From a bacterium (GTDB taxonomy: Bacteria; CBDUZB01; JAGLHV01), in assembly GCA_023132075.1 (NCBI GenBank), contig JAGLYT010000029.1, positions 1 through 10,379 on the forward strand: DNA of 10,379 bases. Direction: 5' to 3'. Positions 1-6,350 of this stretch are shown in pieces. The position numbers and the translations under genes were made by a program. The notes under the pieces are model-generated. The model saw only the letters and a program-made list of their open reading frames with translations. It had not been told where the DNA came from and did not search any database. Each line of letters begins with the position of its first letter. Within the stretch, counting starts at the first letter, position 1.

Positions 1-706
1 CCTGCAACCCCCCTACTGCCTCCAAGCCGCTTCTTTCATCAATAACTTCCTGAACTTTCGGAGGAACAGTAATTGACCCAATGATAAAATCAACCAATTC
101 CACTCCGTATTTAGCAAAATCATCCTTAAGCCTTGTTTTCATTCCCACGGCTAATTCATCATAATATTGAGGAAGATCAAATATTGTTTTTAAATTTTCA
201 CCTAAAAGGTCATTTAACCTGCCTACAATTATTTCTTTAAAAAAATCTTCCAACAACCCTGAATTATAGCTGCCCTGGGTTCCCACAATCTTATTTACGA
301 AAAGCTGAGCATCGGTAATCCTGGTGGAAAACATTCCAAAACCGCGTAACCTAACCATTTTTAATTCCGAATCATGAAAAACAACCGGCTCCTTTGTTCC
401 CCATTTCATATTAATAAAAACTTTTTCATTAACAAAATATACCTCTGCCCGAAAAGGACTGGTAAAACCGTAAGGTAAACTTAAAACCCGGGTAATAATA
501 GGAATATTTTCAGTTGTTAAAACATGTCTGCCCGAACCAAAGGTATCCAGGGCTTTTCCGTCACGAAAAAACACTGCTTTTTGATTTTCCCGAACAATAA
601 GCTGTGCACCCATTTTAATATCCCCTGAGCCACCTTCCGGAATACGATGCACCATTTCTTTTCCCGTTTCATCCAGAAATTCCAAAACCTCAATTAAAAT
701 TCCCAT
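1..706 (-). CDS. SPFH-domain protein, YdjI / 'virion core protein'-like (C-terminus cut by window edge)
   Basis: The frame is open from an ATG at 706 to the left edge and gives 235 residues, so the C-terminus is missing. The ATG is preceded by an excellent ribosome binding site (AGGAGGG, 714-720, 7 bases away). The sequence reads like the YdjI branch of the SPFH (stomatin/prohibitin/flotillin) superfamily. It has an N-terminal beta-rich part with [19 protein letters not shown] (residues 33-51), then [17 protein letters not shown] (91-107), then an amphipathic region ending in [14 protein letters not shown] (210-223). B. subtilis YdjI has comparable 'LIIRPGQDAIF' and 'VKWGTK' segments (from memory). 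No N-terminal signal or membrane helix is visible. Relatives often end in a glycine-rich tail or zinc ribbon, which cannot be checked here. YdjI works with the PspA-like protein YdjF in membrane-stress responses, so a scaffold at the membrane is a reasonable inference. The partner gene lies 32 bases upstream. Confidence 0.82.
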   Translation of the reverse strand, partial: MGILIEVLEFLDETGKEMVHRIPEGGSGDIKMGAQLIVRENQKAVFFRDGKALDTFGSGRHVLTTENIPIITRVLSLPYGFTSPFRAEVYFVNEKVFINMKWGTKEPVVFHDSELKMVRLRGFGMFSTRITDAQLFVNKIVGTQGSYNSGLLEDFFKEIIVGRLNDLLGENLKTIFDLPQYYDELAVGMKTRLKDDFAKYGVELVDFIIGSITVPPKVQEVIDERSGLEAVGGLQ

Positions 707-738
707 TTTAGTTCCCTCCTTATTATTTTTATGCTATT

Positions 739-1239
739 TTAAGCGGTTATTCCTTTTTCTCTTTCAGAAAAAATATCATCTAACTTTTCAATTTTTTCCG
801 AAAGTAAAGAAATCTTTTCTTCCGTTGCTTCTTTTTTTACTACTTCAATCATTTTTTTCAATTCTTCAACTTTTTCCATTAACGAATAATCGAATTTACA
901 AATATCATTTAATTTTTCAGCATCAATTTTAATCTGATCAAAAAAACCGCTATATCCATAATCCGCAAAGCGGATTTTATCTGCTATTTTTTCCATTTTT
1001 TTAGTCAAGCGGTCAATCCTGTCAATGCCGGATAACTGTTGTTTTTCTACCTTCTCCGAAGCAATTTGAGCTATCTTTTCTTTACTTTGATTAAGTTCTT
1101 TCGCCAAAAAATCCCGAACTAATTTATCTGCATCCCTTCTTCTTTCCCTATCTTTATATCCGCCATACCCGGGTATTTTCTCTGTAAGTATCTGCCACTT
1201 ATTCCTTTCGTTTTCCATTTTTCCGGTAATATCTTCCAT
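739..1239 (-). CDS. Conserved coiled-coil protein of unknown function, paired with the SPFH gene (166 aa)
   Basis: I do not recognise a named function. The protein is 166 residues, highly charged and mainly helical. It has no signal peptide, membrane segment or catalytic motif. Two segments look like conserved family signatures: IPGYGGYKDRERRRDADK (22-39) and ADYGYSGFFDQIKID (92-106). Between and after them are long Lys/Glu-rich heptad-like helices (about 40-90 and 108-160). From memory, proteins with an 'IPGY.GY..K...READ' segment and a 'YGYxGFFD' segment occur beside SPFH genes in other bacteria, so this is probably a real family and not an orphan. The start is the ATG at 1239, because GGAGG lies 8 bases upstream. 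The in-frame TTG at 1269 is upstream of that site and overlaps the ymdB stop. The gene begins 26 bases after ymdB and ends 32 bases before the SPFH gene, which suggests co-expression. A structural or adaptor role with the SPFH protein is inference only. Confidence 0.75.
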   Translation of the reverse strand: MEDITGKMENERNKWQILTEKIPGYGGYKDRERRRDADKLVRDFLAKELNQSKEKIAQIASEKVEKQQLSGIDRIDRLTKKMEKIADKIRFADYGYSGFFDQIKIDAEKLNDICKFDYSLMEKVEELKKMIEVVKKEATEEKISLLSEKIEKLDDIFSEREKGITA

Positions 1240-1247
1240 GTCTTTTT

Positions 1248-1254
1248 CCTCCCT
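1248..1254 (-). promoter_or_regulatory. Ribosome binding site deciding the start at 1239
   Basis: AGGGAGG on the minus strand, with the GGAGG core at 1248-1252, lies 8 bases upstream of the ATG at 1239. It places translation initiation there and not at the in-frame TTG at 1269. Confidence 0.8.
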
Positions 1255-1265
1255 CTTATTTACTT

Positions 1266-2057
1266 TCAAGGATTACCTGTTCGTTTTTTGTAAATTCTCT
1301 TTATGCTCAAGGCTTTACCTGTTCCTTCATCTATTTCGATAACCACTCCCTCAAAAATAGGCCCTTCCCGGGCTACTTCAAAACGTACAGGTAGACCGGT
1401 TAAATATCTTTTTAAAATTATTTCTTTCTTTACTCCGATTATAGAATCTCCCGGTCCGGTCATACCTGCATCAGTAATATATGCCGTGCCCCCGGGCAAA
1501 ATCCTTTCATCAGCAGTAGGAACATGAGTGTGAGTACCAACAACAGCACTTACTTTACCATCAAGATAGAACCCAAAACATAATTTTTCCGAGGTTGCCT
1601 CCGCATGAAAATCCACAAAAATAACAGAGGTTTGTGTTTTTATTTCTTCTATAATCAAATCACTCTTTCGAAACGGACAATCCAAATTAGACATAAAAAC
1701 ACGCCCCATAAGATTTATTACTCCGATTTTTACTCCCTTAAAACTGGGAACATAGACATTAAAACCTTTACCGGGAACATTTGGAGGATAATTTGCCGGA
1801 CGAAGAATCCGGGGATGGCCTATAATTTCAAAAACTTCTTTGCGATCCCAGGTATGATTTCCTAAAGTAATAACATCTACCCCCAAAAAAAATATTTCCT
1901 CAGCCACTCGGGGAGTAATACCGGCCCCACCGGCTGAGTTTTCTGCATTAACAATGGTAAAATCTATTCTTTCCTCTTTTTTTATTCCAGGTAATAACTC
2001 TTTTAATATTTTTCTACCTGCCTCTCCCACAATATCAGCAACAAACAGTAATTTCAT
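1266..2057 (-). CDS. ymdB: YmdB-family metallophosphoesterase (cyclic-nucleotide phosphodiesterase)
   Basis: 263 residues, matching the usual length of about 264. It is a calcineurin-like phosphoesterase of the YmdB (TIGR00282) family, a di-metal hydrolase that acts on 2',3'-cyclic nucleotides in Bacillus and affects biofilm and motility decisions. The metal-binding residues are all visible: D8 in VADIVG, N37-N40 (NAEN, with E39), N67-H68 in GNHTWD, H151 in DFHAEATSEK, and H176 and H178 in GTHTHVPTADE. The active site therefore looks intact. The ATG at 2057 has AAAGGTG a few bases upstream. The gene follows rny by 109 bases. The rny-ymdB order is a recurrent arrangement and links this enzyme to RNA turnover, since RNA cleavage is a source of 2',3'-cyclic ends. 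The stop lies 26 bases before the next gene. The soluble cytoplasmic location is inferred from the lack of a signal sequence. Confidence 0.96.
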   Translation of the reverse strand: MKLLFVADIVGEAGRKILKELLPGIKKEERIDFTIVNAENSAGGAGITPRVAEEIFFLGVDVITLGNHTWDRKEVFEIIGHPRILRPANYPPNVPGKGFNVYVPSFKGVKIGVINLMGRVFMSNLDCPFRKSDLIIEEIKTQTSVIFVDFHAEATSEKLCFGFYLDGKVSAVVGTHTHVPTADERILPGGTAYITDAGMTGPGDSIIGVKKEIILKRYLTGLPVRFEVAREGPIFEGVVIEIDEGTGKALSIKRIYKKRTGNP

Positions 2058-2080
2058 CCATTCACCTTTCTAAGTCCTTA

Positions 2081-2109
2081 ATAATAAACTCCGGGAAAAT
2101 AAACAGCAA
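2081..2109 (-). promoter_or_regulatory. Possible sigma-A type promoter for ymdB
   Basis: On the minus strand, TTGCTG (2104-2109) is separated by 17 bases from TATTAT (2081-2086). The latter matches the -10 consensus at 5 of 6 positions. Transcription would begin near 2074, giving a leader of about 17 bases before the ymdB ATG. The -35 match is only partial, and AT-rich DNA produces such boxes by chance. No terminator is visible after rny, so read-through from rny is equally possible. Confidence 0.3.
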
Positions 2110-2166
2110 ATAACATATCTTTAATTGCATTTCTGCCTTTAAAAAGCACAATCCGATTCAAATATA

Positions 2167-3726
2167 CTATTTTGCTAATTCCACCGCCCTTATTTCCCTA
2201 ATAACGGTAACTTTTATTTGTCCGGGATATTCTAATTCCTGCTCTATCTTCTTAGCAACGTCTCTGGCTAATTGCGCTGCACAATTATCATCTATATCTT
2301 CCGGTTCAACTATAATTCTTAACTCCCTGCCGGCTTGAATTGCATAACTTTTTTCCACTCCCCGAAATTCATTAGCTATTCCTTCCAGCTTTTCCAATCT
2401 CTTCAAGTAATGTTCTAAACTTTCTCTCCTTACCCCCGGACGGGAGGCGGAAATTGCATCCGCTGCCTGAAGTAATACTGCCTCTACACTCCTTGGCTCT
2501 TCCCCTCCTTCATGATGAGATAAAATAGCATTACACATTTTATCCCCTTCGTTGAATCTTTTAGCTAAATCCGCCCCTATTTGAGGGTGGGAACCTTCTA
2601 CTTCATGGTCTATTGCTTTTCCAATATCATGCAAAAGTCCTGCCCGTTTACTAAAAGCAATATCTACCCCTAATTCCGCTGCTAAAACCGTCATAATGCG
2701 AGCTACTTCTTTGCAATGCTGTAAAACATTCTGACCATAACTCGTTCGATATTTTAACCTGCCTATTAACCTTGTTAATTCAGGATGAAGGCCGACTATT
2801 CCTAATTCAAAAACAGTTTGTTCTCCTACCTCTTTCAAGAAAACCTCCATCTCTTTGGTTACTTTCGCTACAACTTCTTCGATACGGGTAGGGTGAATCC
2901 TTCCATCGGTAATCAATCTTTCTAAAGCTACCCTGGCTATTTCTCTTCTTACCCCGTCAAAAGCAGATAAAGTAATCGCCTCAGGGGTATCATCAACAAT
3001 TAAATCAACCCCGGTAATAGTTTCAAAAGCACGAATATTTCTCCCTTCCCTACCAATGATCCTCCCTTTCATTTCATCGCTGGACAAAGAAACGGTTGAT
3101 ACCGTAATATCCGCAGTATGATCCGCAGCACATCTTTGAATAGACAAACTAATAATCTCTTTTGCTTTTTTACCGGCGATTTCCCGTGTTTCTTCTTCCA
3201 TTTTTTTCACTAACGCTGCCGATTCATGGGTAAGAGTTTTTTCTATATTTTGTAAAAGAAGTCCCTTTGCTTCTTCACAACTCATTCTGGCTACTCTTTC
3301 TAAAACTTTTTTCTGTTCTTCATCCTGTCTGCTTATTATTTGTTCTTTTTCCCGAAGCTGCTTATCCAGATTAGACAAAGACTTTTCTTTTATTTGGGTC
3401 TCTCTTTCTTTTCTGTCTAAAATATCCATTTTTTTATCCAGATTTTGCTCTTTCTGAACTAATCTTTTTTCCGCATTATTCAGTTCTACTCGACGGCTAC
3501 GACTCTCTTTATCAAATTCTATTCGAATCCGGTGCCTTTCTTCTTTTATTTCCAAAAACCCTTCTTTCTTCTTCGTTTCCGCTTCTCTAACAGCCTCTTC
3601 TAAAATCCTTTTAGATTCTTTTTCCGAAAGATTCATCTTAAACTTAACATAGATCTTCCTTCCTAAATAACCTAAAAGTATTCCTGAAAAAAGGCTGCCT
3701 ATCATCAATAAACCAAAATTATTCAT
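2167..3726 (-). CDS. rny: Ribonuclease Y, membrane-anchored endoribonuclease
   Basis: 519 residues, about the family's usual 520. RNase Y starts bulk mRNA decay by endonucleolytic cleavage and is held at the inner face of the membrane. Four regions are visible in order. A single N-terminal membrane helix (about residues 4-22) ends in LGRKIYVKFK. A long Lys/Glu-rich coiled coil follows (about 33-200). A KH RNA-binding domain contains GRIIGREGRNIRAFE (221-235) and VDDTPEAI (244-251). An HD hydrolase domain has H337, the H366-D367 pair in LLHDIGKA, and SHHEGGEEP (403-411). The C-terminus ends in the typical PGQIKVTVIRE. All catalytic residues seem present. The ATG at 3726 has AAAGGGG upstream. 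The gene lies 65 bases after the cyclo-ligase gene with no terminator between them, and 109 bases before ymdB. Confidence 0.98.
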   Translation of the reverse strand: MNNFGLLMIGSLFSGILLGYLGRKIYVKFKMNLSEKESKRILEEAVREAETKKKEGFLEIKEERHRIRIEFDKESRSRRVELNNAEKRLVQKEQNLDKKMDILDRKERETQIKEKSLSNLDKQLREKEQIISRQDEEQKKVLERVARMSCEEAKGLLLQNIEKTLTHESAALVKKMEEETREIAGKKAKEIISLSIQRCAADHTADITVSTVSLSSDEMKGRIIGREGRNIRAFETITGVDLIVDDTPEAITLSAFDGVRREIARVALERLITDGRIHPTRIEEVVAKVTKEMEVFLKEVGEQTVFELGIVGLHPELTRLIGRLKYRTSYGQNVLQHCKEVARIMTVLAAELGVDIAFSKRAGLLHDIGKAIDHEVEGSHPQIGADLAKRFNEGDKMCNAILSHHEGGEEPRSVEAVLLQAADAISASRPGVRRESLEHYLKRLEKLEGIANEFRGVEKSYAIQAGRELRIIVEPEDIDDNCAAQLARDVAKKIEQELEYPGQIKVTVIREIRAVELAK

Positions 3727-3791
3727 AATTCGCCCCTTTCTGTCTTTTTTTTAAATTTTTTATTCGTTCCTTATCCTTTTTCGATTACTTC

Positions 3792-4385
3792 TTATGCCGC
3801 TTTTTTAACTTTAATAACTCTATCTTCGGTAATTATTAAATTCATATCTACATCGTACTTTTTTTTGAGGGGAATTTCATTTATCACCTGTAATTCATAA
3901 GCCAACCCTGCCCGGCAAACCTCTTTTTTTAATTTATTTAAAAACCGATCATAATATCCATACCCAAATCCTATTCTTTGCCCTTTTCGATCAAAAACTA
4001 TCCCCGGAACAATTACCATTTCAATATTGTTTTTGTTAAATTTTTTCATTAAAGACTTTTTTATTCCCATAATCCCAAATGCTCCTTTCGTTAATTGTTT
4101 TTTATAATCTTTCTTTACTTCAAATACTTCCATTTTCCCTTGCCTGTCTATTACTGCGGGTAATACAACCCTCTTCCCCATATTTAAGGCAGTATCTATC
4201 ATTTCCTCCGTTCCTACTTCTCCCTCAAAACTGAAATAAAACATAATCACGCGTGCTTTCTTAAATTCCTGTAAGGAAAACACCCTTTGAGCTATTCTCC
4301 TGCTTTTTTCCTTTTTATCCTTAACCAAAAGGCTATTTCTTAATTTTCTGAATTTATCCCTTAAATTATTTTTATCTGTTTTCAT
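3792..4385 (-). CDS. fau: 5-formyltetrahydrofolate cyclo-ligase (methenyltetrahydrofolate synthetase)
   Basis: 197 residues, normal for the family (E. coli YgfA/Fau, human MTHFS). The enzyme uses ATP to convert 5-formyl-THF into 5,10-methenyl-THF and so returns a storage or inhibitory folate to one-carbon metabolism. Family features seen are the basic N-terminus LRDKFRKLR (8-16), FSFEGEVGTEEMI (51-63), GKRVVLPAV (70-78), VPGIVFDRKGQRIG (126-139) and the hallmark GFGYGYYDRFL (139-149). Two usually conserved spots differ. The 'GI.EP' motif reads GIMGIKK (104-110), and the His before Asp near the C-terminus is Tyr (KYDVDMNLIITED, 176-188). The core ATP/folate region is intact, so an active enzyme is still likely. 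The ATG at 4385 lies inside the end of rarA (14-base overlap), which implies coupled translation. In Proteobacteria this gene sits directly downstream of 6S RNA; here rarA intervenes. Confidence 0.93.
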   Translation of the reverse strand: MKTDKNNLRDKFRKLRNSLLVKDKKEKSRRIAQRVFSLQEFKKARVIMFYFSFEGEVGTEEMIDTALNMGKRVVLPAVIDRQGKMEVFEVKKDYKKQLTKGAFGIMGIKKSLMKKFNKNNIEMVIVPGIVFDRKGQRIGFGYGYYDRFLNKLKKEVCRAGLAYELQVINEIPLKKKYDVDMNLIITEDRVIKVKKAA

Positions 4386-5676
4386 TCTTTCCCATCAAAT
4401 TAATCAACCGTTTTTTTATTCCTGATTCATATCCCTCTTCCGTCGGCTGATAATAACTTTTTTCTTCCGGTAAATATTCCTGTTTGACATGGTGCCCGGT
4501 AAATTTATGGGGGCATTTATATTTCTTTACCTGTTCAAATTTGTTACTATGACTATCTTTTAAATGAAGAGGAACCTTCTGAACTGCTTCTTCCTCTATA
4601 TCTTTTAAAGCTTTCTCAATCCCTAAAAAAGATGCATTGCTTTTAGGGGCACAAGCAACATAAACAGCTGCCTGAGAAAGAGGAATTTTTCCCTCAGGCA
4701 TACCTACAAACTCACTAATTTTTAATGCCGCCGCCGCTACACATATCGCCTGAGGATCCGCATTTCCCACATCTTCCGAAGCACAAATAGCAATTCGACG
4801 GGCAATAAATCGGGGATCTTCCCCGGCATAAATCATTTTTGCCAACCAATACAAAGTGGCATCGGGATCAGAGCCCCGCATACTTTTAATAAAAGCTGAA
4901 ATTGTATTATAATGTTCATTTTCTTTTTTATCATAAAGAAGAACCTTTTTCTGGATGGATTCTTCACTTACTGAAACAGTAAAATTAATCATATTTTTTT
5001 CATCGGGGGATGTAGTAATTACCCCTAATTCTAAGGCATTCAATGCTTTCCTTGCATCACCTCCTGCAGTTTCAATCAAATGATTGAGAGCTTTTTCTTC
5101 CATATTTATCTTGTATTTTCCAAAACCCTTATTAGAATCAATTATTGCATTCTTTAAAATAGTTTCTATTTCTTTCTCTCTCAGAGCCTTAAACTCAAAT
5201 ATTACCGACCGGGAAATCAAAGCAGAATTTAAATAAAAATAAGGGTTATGTGTAGTAATACCTATTAAAGTAATTATTCCTTTTTCTACATTGGGGAGGA
5301 GAACATCCTGTTGAGTTTTATTGAAATGATGGATTTCTTCAATCAACAATATGGTTTTTTTATTGTTTTGTACCCTTCTTTGCTCAGCACATTTTATCTC
5401 TTTTCGCAAATCGACAACCCCGCAAGTTACTGCATTTAAAGAAATAAAACTACTTTTTGTCGTTTTAGCAATAACATTAACTAATGCCGATTTTCCACAG
5501 CCGGAGGGACCATAAAGAATTAGGGAAATAATCTTATCTGCCTCAATAAGCCTGTGCAAAAGTTTATTTTTTCCTAATATATGCTCCTGTCCGACAAACT
5601 CTCCCAAATTTTCAGGACACATACGTAAAGTCAACGGCATATCTTTTCGGTTTAGCTGTTGATTAAACAAATCCAT
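4372..5676 (-). CDS. rarA: Replication-associated recombination protein A (RarA/MgsA family AAA+ ATPase)
   Basis: 434 residues from the ATG at 5676, close to the family norm. RarA is a clamp-loader-like ATPase acting at stalled forks and single-strand gaps, related to eukaryotic WRNIP1. Visible features are the N-terminal FVGQEHILGKNKLL (27-40), Walker A GPSGCGKS (56-63), a Walker B-type segment ILLIEEIHHFNKTQQD (109-124), sensor 1 GITTHNP, arginine-finger SALISRS, and GGDARKALNALE (sensor 2 region). The C-terminal oligomerisation domain contains SMRGSDPDATLYWLAKM and ICASEDVGNADPQA. Unusual points are IEEIH where IDEIH is normal, H for the common E in sensor 1 (TTHNP), and RMCP where RMRP is typical. 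The start is the ATG at 5676, with GGGG six bases upstream; the in-frame TTG at 5688 would overlap that site. The 3' end overlaps the cyclo-ligase gene by 14 bases. Upstream lies the 6S RNA, whose transcript may read through. Confidence 0.95.
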   Translation of the reverse strand: MDLFNQQLNRKDMPLTLRMCPENLGEFVGQEHILGKNKLLHRLIEADKIISLILYGPSGCGKSALVNVIAKTTKSSFISLNAVTCGVVDLRKEIKCAEQRRVQNNKKTILLIEEIHHFNKTQQDVLLPNVEKGIITLIGITTHNPYFYLNSALISRSVIFEFKALREKEIETILKNAIIDSNKGFGKYKINMEEKALNHLIETAGGDARKALNALELGVITTSPDEKNMINFTVSVSEESIQKKVLLYDKKENEHYNTISAFIKSMRGSDPDATLYWLAKMIYAGEDPRFIARRIAICASEDVGNADPQAICVAAAALKISEFVGMPEGKIPLSQAAVYVACAPKSNASFLGIEKALKDIEEEAVQKVPLHLKDSHSNKFEQVKKYKCPHKFTGHHVKQEYLPEEKSYYQPTEEGYESGIKKRLINLMGKNENR

Positions 5677-5682
5677 TTTATT

Positions 5683-5686
5683 CCCC
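5683..5686 (-). promoter_or_regulatory. Ribosome binding site deciding the rarA start at 5676
   Basis: GGGG on the minus strand lies 6 bases upstream of the ATG at 5676. The alternative in-frame TTG at 5688 would use these bases as its second codon and has no comparable site upstream, so the ATG is preferred. Confidence 0.6.
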
Positions 5687-5691
5687 AATCT

Positions 5692-5710
5692 TATCTTTAA
5701 TTCAAAGATA
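5692..5710 (-). repeat. Perfect inverted repeat just upstream of the rarA ribosome binding site
   Basis: TATCTTT and AAAGATA (7 bp arms) flank a 5-base spacer, GAATT on the minus strand. The element ends 5 bases from the GGGG ribosome binding site of rarA. It could be an operator or a weak hairpin in the mRNA leader. It has no G/C-rich core or U-tract, so it is not a terminator. Chance is possible in AT-rich DNA. Confidence 0.35.
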
Positions 5711-5772
5711 TTTTACATTACATACCCTAATTTATGTTTTTTCACCCGCACCGGACTTATTTACCTTCAAAT

Positions 5773-5786
5773 AAAAAACCCCCGCG
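5773..5786 (-). terminator. 3' end of 6S RNA: G-rich stem strand plus U-tract
   Basis: The minus strand reads CGCGGGGG followed by six T (5773-5778). The CGCGGGG part pairs with CCCUGCG at the 5' side of the 6S RNA (5922-5928). The stem before the U-tract is therefore the long-range closing stem of the whole RNA and not a short local hairpin. Intrinsic termination or 3' trimming here is inferred, and leakiness into rarA is possible. Confidence 0.5.
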
Positions 5787-5943
5787 TATGCCGTGTGTGC
5801 AGTCCTTTTGAAGCACCAGATACCAGGTGGGTATTCCGTTTCTGTAACCAAGATTACAGAAAACCGAAGAATTCCCTGATTTAGGCTTGTAGGCCCAAAA
5901 TGATCAACACAACACTAACACCGCAGGGATATATTAAAGGTCT
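5773..5943 (-). ncRNA. ssrS: 6S RNA
   Basis: About 170 nt with the full 6S architecture, worked out by hand. In the closing stem, CCCUGCG (5922-5928) pairs with CGCGGGG (5780-5786). The stem continues with GUGU/GCAU and two GUGU/ACAC-type blocks out to 5907 and 5800, with single-base bulges. A large central bubble follows (5881-5906 opposite 5801-5821). Its 5' side holds GGGCCUACAAGCC, which can form a small hairpin. The terminal arm starts with AUCAGG/CCUGGU and ends in a perfect 9-bp stem (5839-5847 with 5854-5862) around a 6-base loop. Wording such as CCUGCGGUGUUAGUGU, GGGCCUACAA and CUUCAAAAGGACU resembles Gram-positive 6S RNAs as I recall them. 6S RNA mimics an open promoter and holds housekeeping RNA polymerase in stationary phase. 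It lies between zapA and rarA, adjacent to partners known from two different phyla. The ends are estimated from the promoter and U-tract. Confidence 0.92.
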
Positions 5944-5949
5944 ATATAT

Positions 5950-5978
5950 ATTTTACTAAAATTTTAACATTTTTTCAA
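5950..5978 (-). promoter_or_regulatory. Sigma-A/sigma-70 type promoter of the 6S RNA gene
   Basis: TTGAAA (5973-5978) and TAAAAT (5950-5955) are separated by exactly 17 bases, an optimal spacing. The -10 box matches at 5 of 6 positions. The predicted start is at 5942-5943, which fits the 5' edge of the folded 6S RNA. An upstream TATAAT at 5979-5984 has no good -35 partner. Confidence 0.75.
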
Positions 5979-6046
5979 ATTATAATCCCTTTTTGCAACC
6001 CCTACTCAGAAAAACTTTAATTTTCTTTCAGATTCATAATATAAAC

Positions 6047-6331
6047 TCATTCTAAAGCAGTATCTAATAATTTAATTAACTCCTCGGTATCTTTTTCCAC
6101 TGAATCATGAAGAAAATTTTTGTTTTCCTTTAATTTAAACAATTCATCAGCAATATTCAATGCTGCCAGCACCGCTACTTTGTTTGTGTCTACAATGTTA
6201 GTAATGTGTGAAATCTCTTTCATTTTTTGATCAACTAAAGAAGCTAAAGAATATACATGCAAAGGATCTTCTTCGCTGGTAACTTCATATTCCCTGCCGA
6301 ATATTTTTATTACTATTTTATCTTTAGCCAC
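6047..6331 (-). CDS. zapA: Cell division protein ZapA
   Basis: 94 residues, normal for ZapA. ZapA bundles FtsZ filaments and stabilises the Z-ring at mid-cell. The family pattern is clear. An N-terminal strand, IVIKIFGREYEV (6-17), is followed by a helix with VYSLASLVDQKMKEI (26-40). Next is the signature NKVAVLAALNIADELFKLKE and a C-terminal coiled coil used for tetramer formation. The start is GTG at 6331, with AGGGTG closely upstream. It begins 19 bases after the coiled-coil gene, which itself follows pheT, so it is probably in the pheST transcript. A zapA directly upstream of 6S RNA is the arrangement seen in E. coli and many Proteobacteria. Confidence 0.93.
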   Translation of the reverse strand: MAKDKIVIKIFGREYEVTSEEDPLHVYSLASLVDQKMKEISHITNIVDTNKVAVLAALNIADELFKLKENKNFLHDSVEKDTEELIKLLDTALE

Positions 6332-6350
6332 TTCACCCTACCTGATTTAC

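Noticed and set aside
1237-1269. TTG at 1269 as the start of the 166-residue protein
   Set aside because: It overlaps the ymdB stop and lies upstream of a strong GGAGG site that serves the ATG at 1239.
1303-1865. Plus-strand open frames antisense to ymdB
   Set aside because: They mirror a strongly conserved gene and encode low-complexity sequence with no family resemblance.
6010-6046. Possible terminator after zapA (GAAAGA pairing with TTTTTC)
   Set aside because: The stem is only about 6 bp, contains a single G-C pair, and is not followed by a U-tract.
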